Source: Sedimentibacter sp. (GTDB lineage: Bacteria; Bacillota; Clostridia; Tissierellales; Sedimentibacteraceae). Taken from it: a stretch of 9,124 bases of DNA. The stretch covers positions 1 to 9,124 of the forward strand of contig JAQSYS010000052.1 of assembly GCA_029256005.1 (NCBI GenBank), given 5' to 3'. Below are positions 6,370 through 9,124 of this stretch, one piece after another. The notes beneath the pieces were generated by a model. The model saw only the letters and a list, made by a program, of their open reading frames with translations. It made no database searches and had not been told where the DNA came from. The position numbers and the translations under genes are program-made. Numbering within the stretch: the stretch's first letter is position 1; each line of letters begins with the position of its first letter.

Positions 6370-7039
6370 TCTAGTTAATATAAATAAAAAATTTGCTGAT
6401 TTGGAAATATTAAAAAATTTCAGTATATCTTTTGAAGAAAATAAAATTTCATGCTTGTTTGGTCCCTCGGGTGTTGGCAAAACAACAATTGCAAATATAG
6501 CTTCAAAGCTGGTTCTTGTTGATAATGGAGAAGTTACAGGAACCGAAAAAGCAGTATATTCATATGTTTTTCAAGAACCTAGACTTCTTGAATGGTTCAG
6601 CGTGTATGATAATATTGATTTTGTTCTTAAAGATGTTTATGATATAGAAAAACGGGTAAATATCATTAATAACTACATCAATATGGTTGAATTAAATGGT
6701 TATGAAAATTACAAGCCAAATGCATTAAGCGGCGGAATGTGTCAAAGGGTCTCGTTGGCAAGAGCATTTGCGTACCCTTCAAACTTTTTAATTTTAGACG
6801 AACCCTTTAAGGGATTGGATATAAAATTAAAAAATGAAATGATTTTTTTATTTAAAAAGTTATGGAGCGAAAGTAAGAGAACCGTATTATTCATAACTCA
6901 TGATGTTGATGAAGCTGTCACATTATCAGACTCAATTTATATTATAAAAAATAAACCTGTTGAAATTATGGAAAAGATAGTTATGAACAATAAAGATAAA
7001 GAAGAAGCTAAAAAGCTGCTTATCTCTTATTATACATAA
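6362..7039 (+). CDS. ABC importer ATPase, NitT/TauT (SsuB/TauB) type
   Basis: A 225-residue ATP-binding subunit that energises the importer at the inner face of the membrane. All core motifs are intact: Walker A GPSGVGKTT (34-42), Q-loop with Q71 in VFQEPRLLEW, the signature LSGGMCQRVSLARAF (from 122), Walker B FLILDEP (142-148, catalytic E147) and the H-loop histidine H180 in FITHDVDEA. QEPRLLEW and THDVDEA are typical of the nitrate/sulfonate/taurine subfamily. The ATG at 6362 is chosen because GAGG at 6354-6357 is correctly spaced; an in-frame ATG at 6323 lies deep in the permease gene. It is somewhat shorter than usual SsuB proteins (about 240-260 residues), the difference being at the C terminus. 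It is the last gene of the importer set. No strong terminator follows, so read-through into the selenoprotein genes is possible. Confidence 0.93.
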   Translation: MINLVNINKKFADLEILKNFSISFEENKISCLFGPSGVGKTTIANIASKLVLVDNGEVTGTEKAVYSYVFQEPRLLEWFSVYDNIDFVLKDVYDIEKRVNIINNYINMVELNGYENYKPNALSGGMCQRVSLARAFAYPSNFLILDEPFKGLDIKLKNEMIFLFKKLWSESKRTVLFITHDVDEAVTLSDSIYIIKNKPVEIMEKIVMNNKDKEEAKKLLISYYT

Positions 7040-7115
7040 TTTTTCTTGTACAATTAACATTTTTATAATAATATATTAAAACAAACATAAAAATATATTT
7101 TAGAGTTAAACTAAT

Positions 7116-7128
7116 GTGACTCAATCAC
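7116..7128. repeat. Short inverted repeat before the selenoprotein operon
   Basis: GTGA (7116-7119) and TCAC (7125-7128) flank CTCAA. It touches the candidate -35 box at 7128. Four-base arms are short, so this could be chance. Confidence 0.2.
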
Positions 7129-7156
7129 TGTAATTAATATAAAATTTTATTATAGT
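7128..7156 (+). promoter_or_regulatory. Weak sigma-A promoter candidate for the selenoprotein operon
   Basis: TATAGT (7151-7156, five of six consensus bases) is preceded after 17 bases by CTGTAA (7128-7133, three of six). It sits 27 bases before the first selenoprotein start. A 12-base palindrome, ATAAAATTTTAT (7140-7151, approximately), overlaps the spacer. Confidence 0.35.
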
Positions 7157-7182
7157 GTAATAAATATAAAGTGGAGGAAATT

Positions 7183-7458
7183 ATGGAATTTAAATTAACA
7201 GATAATGCAATAGAAAAATTAAATGAATTAAAAAGTAATGAACAGCCTATTAAATTAAAAATAACAGGCTATTCCTGATGTGGAGCCGAATTAGGCATTG
7301 TTTCGGAGAAACAATCAGACGAAGATAAGGTTTATCAAGTAGAAGGATTTGATTTAATTGTTTCCGATGAATTGGAGGGCGCAATTAAAGGAGCTGAAAT
7401 TGATTACACCAACGGAGTATTCAGAAAAGGATTTGAAGTTGTTGCAAAATTCAATTAA
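7183..7458 (+). CDS. HesB-like selenoprotein, first copy (in-frame TGA read as selenocysteine, U32)
   Basis: GGAGG at 7173-7177 and an ATG at 7183 open a 91-residue frame that is interrupted only by TGA at 7276-7278 and ends at TAA. Reading TGA as selenocysteine gives a continuous protein: N terminus MEFKLTDNAIEKLNELK, then KLKITGYS-U32-C33-GAELGIV, then VEGFDLIVSDELEGAIKGAEIDY and GVFRKGFEVV. This is the layout of HesB/IscA-like proteins (beta-rich fold, N-terminal helix, chalcogen residue after the first strands), and HesB-like selenoproteins are a known prokaryotic family. The C-terminal CGC of true IscA iron-sulfur carriers is absent, so scaffold function is doubtful; the vicinal U-C pair suggests redox or metal chemistry, which is inference. 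A SECIS-type hairpin starts 18 bases after the TGA. The downstream half has no start or ribosome site of its own, which argues against two separate genes. Confidence 0.87.
7276..7278 (+). other. UGA selenocysteine codon (codon 32, first copy)
   Basis: The in-frame TGA has the context TCC-TGA-TGT, giving S-U-C. Complete protein genes in the window use TAA as stop and TGG for tryptophan, and none ends in TGA. Confidence 0.85.
7297..7315 (+). promoter_or_regulatory. Bacterial SECIS hairpin, first copy
   Basis: ATTGTTTC (7297-7304) pairs perfectly with GAAACAAT (7308-7315) around the loop GGA. The stem begins 18 bases after the TGA and the loop 26 bases after it, within the distance known for bacterial SECIS elements, and the loop starts with G as SelB-bound elements usually do. 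The element lies inside the coding sequence and encodes IVSEKQ. Confidence 0.82.
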
Positions 7459-7467
7459 GGAGTATTT

Positions 7468-7737
7468 ATGAAATTTAGTATTACAGACAAAGCCAAAGAG
7501 AAATTGTCTTTAATGCAAGAACATAATATACCTATAATGCTTGTAAAATTTCCTGTTGGCTGAAGCGGTTTTATTTATAAAATTGTTTCGGTGAAACAAT
7601 CAGAAAATGATGTAGCATACAATGTTGACGGCATTGATATCATAGTGCAGGAAGATGTAGAAAAAGAAATACGAGAAGCAAAAATAAATTACGGTGGTTT
7701 ATTATTCAAGGATTTTATAATAACACCAAAGTATTAA
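7468..7737 (+). CDS. HesB-like selenoprotein, second copy (in-frame TGA read as selenocysteine, U32, no cysteine)
   Basis: This frame starts nine bases after the first copy, with AAGGAG at 7457-7462 overlapping the previous stop. It encodes 89 residues with a single in-frame TGA at 7561-7563, again codon 32, and ends at TAA. It aligns end to end with the first copy: MKFSITDKAKEKL, then FPVG-U32-SGFIYKIVS, then VKQSENDVAYNVDGIDIIVQEDVEKEI and INYGGLLFKDF. It is therefore a tandem paralogue. The residue after selenocysteine is serine instead of cysteine, and the protein has no cysteine at all, so selenocysteine would be its only thiol/selenol group. A nearly identical SECIS-type hairpin lies at the same distance from the TGA. 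Function is unknown; a heterodimer with the first copy is a natural guess given adjacent genes of equal size. Confidence 0.83.
7561..7563 (+). other. UGA selenocysteine codon (codon 32, second copy)
   Basis: The in-frame TGA has the context GGC-TGA-AGC, giving G-U-S, at the position that aligns with the TGA of the first copy. Confidence 0.82.
7582..7600 (+). promoter_or_regulatory. Bacterial SECIS hairpin, second copy
   Basis: ATTGTTTC (7582-7589) pairs perfectly with GAAACAAT (7593-7600) around the loop GGT. Spacing from the TGA is the same as in the first copy: 18 bases to the stem and 26 to the loop. Over 23 bases (7582-7604 against 7297-7319) only one base, in the loop, differs. Confidence 0.82.
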
Positions 7738-7752
7738 GATACCGGGTGAAAC

Positions 7753-8034
7753 ATGTATAAATTATGGGCAAAAAAAATCATCAAAGATCATATTGTTAAT
7801 TCAATTGTAGTTAAAAATAAAGAAGACATCAGCTCCACAGGCAAAAGGGACAAATGCATTAAAGAAATATGTCAGAAACTTGATATAAGTGTTCCACCTT
7901 GGTTGAAAAAACACGAATTGGAATTTTCTCAATTTAAATATGTAACCTTTTATCCTCAAGATTTCATTGATGAGGTTGATTTCGACAAATTAGAAATAGA
8001 ATTGATGGATGACGAAAAAAAGTCTGCCTGGTAA
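7753..8034 (+). CDS. Small protein of unknown function, third gene of the selenoprotein operon
   Basis: A 93-residue, probably cytoplasmic protein with no signal peptide or membrane segment; I do not recognise its family. The N-terminal part is basic (KLWAKKIIKDHIV, then a KNKED and TGKRDK stretch), with two cysteines spaced C-x4-C at about residues 35 and 40 (DKCIKEICQKL). The middle holds ISVPPWLKKHELEFSQFKYVTFYPQDFIDEVDFDKLEIEL, and the end is acidic to lysine-rich (LMDDEKKSAW). It starts 15 bases after the second selenoprotein gene with a GGGTGA ribosome site, and the terminator stem begins within its last codons, so it is the final gene of that operon. Its context suggests that it acts with the HesB-like selenoproteins, for example as a partner; this is inference only. 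Confidence 0.7.
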   Translation: MYKLWAKKIIKDHIVNSIVVKNKEDISSTGKRDKCIKEICQKLDISVPPWLKKHELEFSQFKYVTFYPQDFIDEVDFDKLEIELMDDEKKSAW

Positions 8035-8051
8035 TATGGCAGACTTTTTTA
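8015..8051. terminator. Bidirectional intrinsic terminator after the selenoprotein operon
   Basis: AGTCTGCC (8021-8028) pairs with GGCAGACT (8038-8045), and the flanking A-run (8015-8020) pairs with the T-run (8046-8050). The stop codon of the preceding gene lies in the loop. Both strands show a T-run after the stem, so the structure can also end the convergent minus-strand gene at 8094-8381. Confidence 0.88.
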
Positions 8052-8093
8052 TTACCCAACAACAATCTTCGAATGTGTGTACTGGGGTGGAAA

Positions 8094-8381
8094 TTAAAAT
8101 TCAAATTTGTTATAAAGTACTACAAGAAGCAAGAAGAACCAAAGTAAAGTATTCATGTCTATATCACAGTCACTTTGACAAACAATAACTACTAGTAATA
8201 AAAAGAAGAATAAAAGAGATGAATCTATCCCACCGATACCTTCTACTCTGTCTCTTTCATGAACACATGGTGGTCTTCTGTCACCAACTCTTCCACCCAC
8301 TCTGTCCCTGTTTCTGTCACAGTCGCATTGAATATTTATATCTTCATTAGCTTCAATATTATCAGGTCTGCAATTTTCCAT
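8094..8381 (-). CDS. Small Arg/Asp-rich protein with two near-identical membrane segments, unknown function
   Basis: A 95-residue protein starting at MENC, chosen because a full AAGGAGG lies five bases upstream (8393-8387); an ATG at 8405 precedes that site. The N-terminal half is soluble and charged: acidic to about residue 20, then rich in Arg/Asp/Gly (RNRDRVGG, RVGDRRPP, HERDRVEG), with cysteines at about 4, 19, 21 and 39. The C-terminal half has two hydrophobic segments that repeat each other, LLFFFLLLVVIV (about 56-67) and LLWFFLLLVVLY (about 79-90), separated by a short CQSDCDID linker. No signal peptide is visible. Short Gly/Arg segments followed by LLFFFLLLVV occur in small clostridial proteins of unknown role as far as I recall, but I cannot assign a family. 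It is probably membrane-bound; a spore or envelope role is possible but not shown. Confidence 0.7.
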   Translation of the reverse strand: MENCRPDNIEANEDINIQCDCDRNRDRVGGRVGDRRPPCVHERDRVEGIGGIDSSLLFFFLLLVVIVCQSDCDIDMNTLLWFFLLLVVLYNKFEF

Positions 8382-8413
8382 AATAACCTCCTTAATGCAA
8401 ATCATTTTGATTT

Positions 8414-8442
8414 AGTATATTCATGAAAATAATATGTGTTAA
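8414..8442 (-). promoter_or_regulatory. Sigma-A promoter for the minus-strand small membrane-protein gene
   Basis: On the minus strand TTAACA (8442-8437) and TATACT (8419-8414) are separated by exactly 17 bases; each box matches five of six consensus bases. The predicted start point near 8407 gives a leader of about 25 bases that holds the ribosome site. Confidence 0.55.
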
Positions 8443-8523
8443 TTTAAAAGCTATTTATTATTTTTTGAATTAATGCATAATCTAGAAAATTAATGAAATA
8501 ATAACATTATATTTAATTTAAGG

Positions 8524-8536
8524 AGGTTATTAACCT
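8524..8536 (+). promoter_or_regulatory. Palindrome covering the ribosome site of the DUF378 gene
   Basis: AGGTTA (8524-8529) and TAACCT (8531-8536) form a perfect inverted repeat with a single central base. It includes half of the AGGAGG ribosome site and ends directly before the ATG. As RNA the central loop is too small for all six pairs, so a protein-binding site or chance are as likely as a translation switch. Confidence 0.3.
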
Positions 8537-8734
8537 ATGGATAAATTTGCATTGGTATTAGTCATTATAGGAGCTTTGAACTGGGGATTGATTTCTTTGT
8601 TTCAGTTTGACTTGGTTGCTGCTATATTTGGTGGCCAAACAGCAATTTTCAGCCGCTTGGTGTATGGACTTGTAGGTTTAGCAGGTTTATACTGCATTAC
8701 ATTATTATTCAGCGAACGTGAAAGAGTAGACTAA
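8537..8734 (+). CDS. DUF378 family small membrane protein
   Basis: A 65-residue protein with two membrane segments, about residues 4-24 and 38-58, and a charged C-terminal tail (SERERVD). The segments MDKFALVLVIIGALNWGLISLF, FDLVAAIFGG and SRLVYGLVGLAGLY are the recognisable core of DUF378, a family of short bacterial membrane proteins that includes Bacillus YuzA and has no established function. The GALNWG motif in the first segment is the family's hallmark. AGGAGG lies ten bases before the ATG within an unusual palindrome. It is a single-gene unit, divergent from the gene at 8094-8381 and closed by its own terminator. Confidence 0.85.
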   Translation: MDKFALVLVIIGALNWGLISLFQFDLVAAIFGGQTAIFSRLVYGLVGLAGLYCITLLFSERERVD

Positions 8735-8746
8735 CAAATACATTTT

Positions 8747-8775
8747 AAAAGGCAATCCTCTGGGATTGCCTTTTT
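8747..8775. terminator. Intrinsic terminator between DUF378 gene and convergent TldD/PmbA-family gene
   Basis: A perfect 12-bp stem, AAAAGGCAATCC (8747-8758) with GGATTGCCTTTT (8763-8774), closes a TCTG loop and merges into a T-run. On the minus strand a T-run also follows the stem, so it can serve the convergent gene that stops at 8789. Confidence 0.88.
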
Positions 8776-8788
8776 ATTGTCTATTAAA

Positions 8789-9124
8789 TTATTCTCCTGC
8801 TATAGACAGCTTTTTAATTTTTAAAGATGGGGATCCTATATATGCTTCTCCTGGAAGGCCAAATTTCAAATCAGAACCTACCTCTTCTATGTTTTTAAGC
8901 ATTTCAAAATAGTTACCAGCAACAGTAATTTGTTCAACCGGACCTGCAATTTTGCCGCCCTTAATTTCATATCCAAGTGCTGCCAACGAAAAATCCCCGG
9001 ATATGGAATTAAGTCCCGAATGAAGACCTTGAAGCTCTGTAATCATTATTCCCCTATCCATTTCAGCAATTATCTCATCAAGCGTCCTATTTCCCTTTTC
9101 TACATAGAAATTAGACGGTGAAAT
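8789..9124 (-). CDS. TldD/PmbA family protein, C-terminal part (5' end outside window)
   Basis: The minus-strand frame is open to the right edge and encodes the last 111 residues; the ATG at 9061 is internal, since family-like sequence (PSNFYVEKGNRTLDEIIAE) continues upstream of it. The TldD/TldE (PmbA) proteins form a complex that degrades unfolded or leader peptides, for instance in microcin maturation. Visible family segments are GIMITELQGLHSGLNSISGDFSLAALGYEIKGGKI, PVEQITVAGN, FEMLKNIEEVGSDL and GSPSLKIKKLSIAG at the end. The LHSGLN-x-ISGDFSL block and the short AGE end look more like the PmbA/TldE side than the zinc-bearing TldD side, whose metal site would lie upstream of the window, so the assignment between the two is tentative. 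Confidence 0.85.
   Translation of the reverse strand: MSPSNFYVEKGNRTLDEIIAEMDRGIMITELQGLHSGLNSISGDFSLAALGYEIKGGKIAGPVEQITVAGNYFEMLKNIEEVGSDLKFGLPGEAYIGSPSLKIKKLSIAGE

Noticed and set aside
7276..7563. TGA read as tryptophan (altered genetic code)
   Set aside because: TGG is used for tryptophan in the surrounding genes, no other gene has an in-frame TGA, and HesB-like homologues are expected to have Cys or Sec there.
7183..7737. Reading the two TGA-interrupted frames as pseudogenes or sequencing errors
   Set aside because: Both TGAs fall at the same codon of aligned paralogues, the frames are otherwise intact with good ribosome sites, and each TGA is followed by a matching hairpin at the same distance. 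Decay would not produce this.
8465..8493. Promoter for the DUF378 gene, including a sigma-K-like CATAATCTA at 8476-8484
   Set aside because: No -35 partner at proper spacing was found for either a sigma-A or a sporulation-type promoter, so I did not list one.
8930..9121. Plus-strand ORF of 63 codons at the right edge
   Set aside because: It lies antisense to the well-supported TldD/PmbA-family gene and has no family-like features.

Overview
The window is AT-rich and looks chromosomal, from an anaerobic low-GC Gram-positive bacterium of the Clostridia/Tissierellia type. The grounds are strong GGAGG ribosome sites, TAA stops almost throughout, a clostridial-style long glutamate--tRNA ligase, a TM1266-type protein (a family linked to [FeFe]-hydrogenase), a DUF378 membrane protein and UGA-decoded selenoproteins. 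I cannot name the species. No mobile element, CRISPR array, tRNA or rRNA is visible, and no gene-free stretch exceeds 300 bases.

Layout. (1) 1-1533, plus strand: the 3' end of argB followed by complete argD, two steps of arginine biosynthesis, closed by a hairpin at 1540-1563. (2) 1572-3726, minus strand: gltX, then upstream of it a GNAT acetyltransferase. (3) 3727-4179: a divergent intergenic region with two copies of a TTTGAT-N12/13-ATCAAA dyad, then a 65-residue XRE-family regulator. (4) 4180-4368: a leader that can fold into two mutually exclusive hairpins, the second being an intrinsic terminator, followed by a further stem before the next ribosome site. (5) 4369-7039: an operon of a TM1266-like small protein and a complete NitT/TauT-type ABC importer (lipoprotein, permease, ATPase), tightly packed and partly overlapping. 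(6) 7183-8034: two tandem HesB-like selenoprotein genes and a small gene of unknown function, closed by a bidirectional terminator. (7) 8094-8381 minus and 8537-8734 plus: two divergent small membrane-protein genes. (8) 8789 to the right edge, minus strand: the C-terminal part of a TldD/PmbA-family protein.

The most notable content is at 7183-7737. Two adjacent reading frames are each interrupted by one in-frame TGA at codon 32. Each TGA is followed, after exactly 18 bases, by an 8-bp hairpin with a 3-base GG-starting loop, as expected of a bacterial SECIS. The two hairpins are almost identical although the sequence between TGA and hairpin has diverged. Conventional ORF calling misses both genes. 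The second protein contains no cysteine, so selenocysteine would be its only thiol/selenol residue. How the selenoprotein genes, the importer and the TM1266-like protein relate is not shown by the sequence; they are collinear, with no convincing terminator between the ATPase gene and the first selenoprotein gene.
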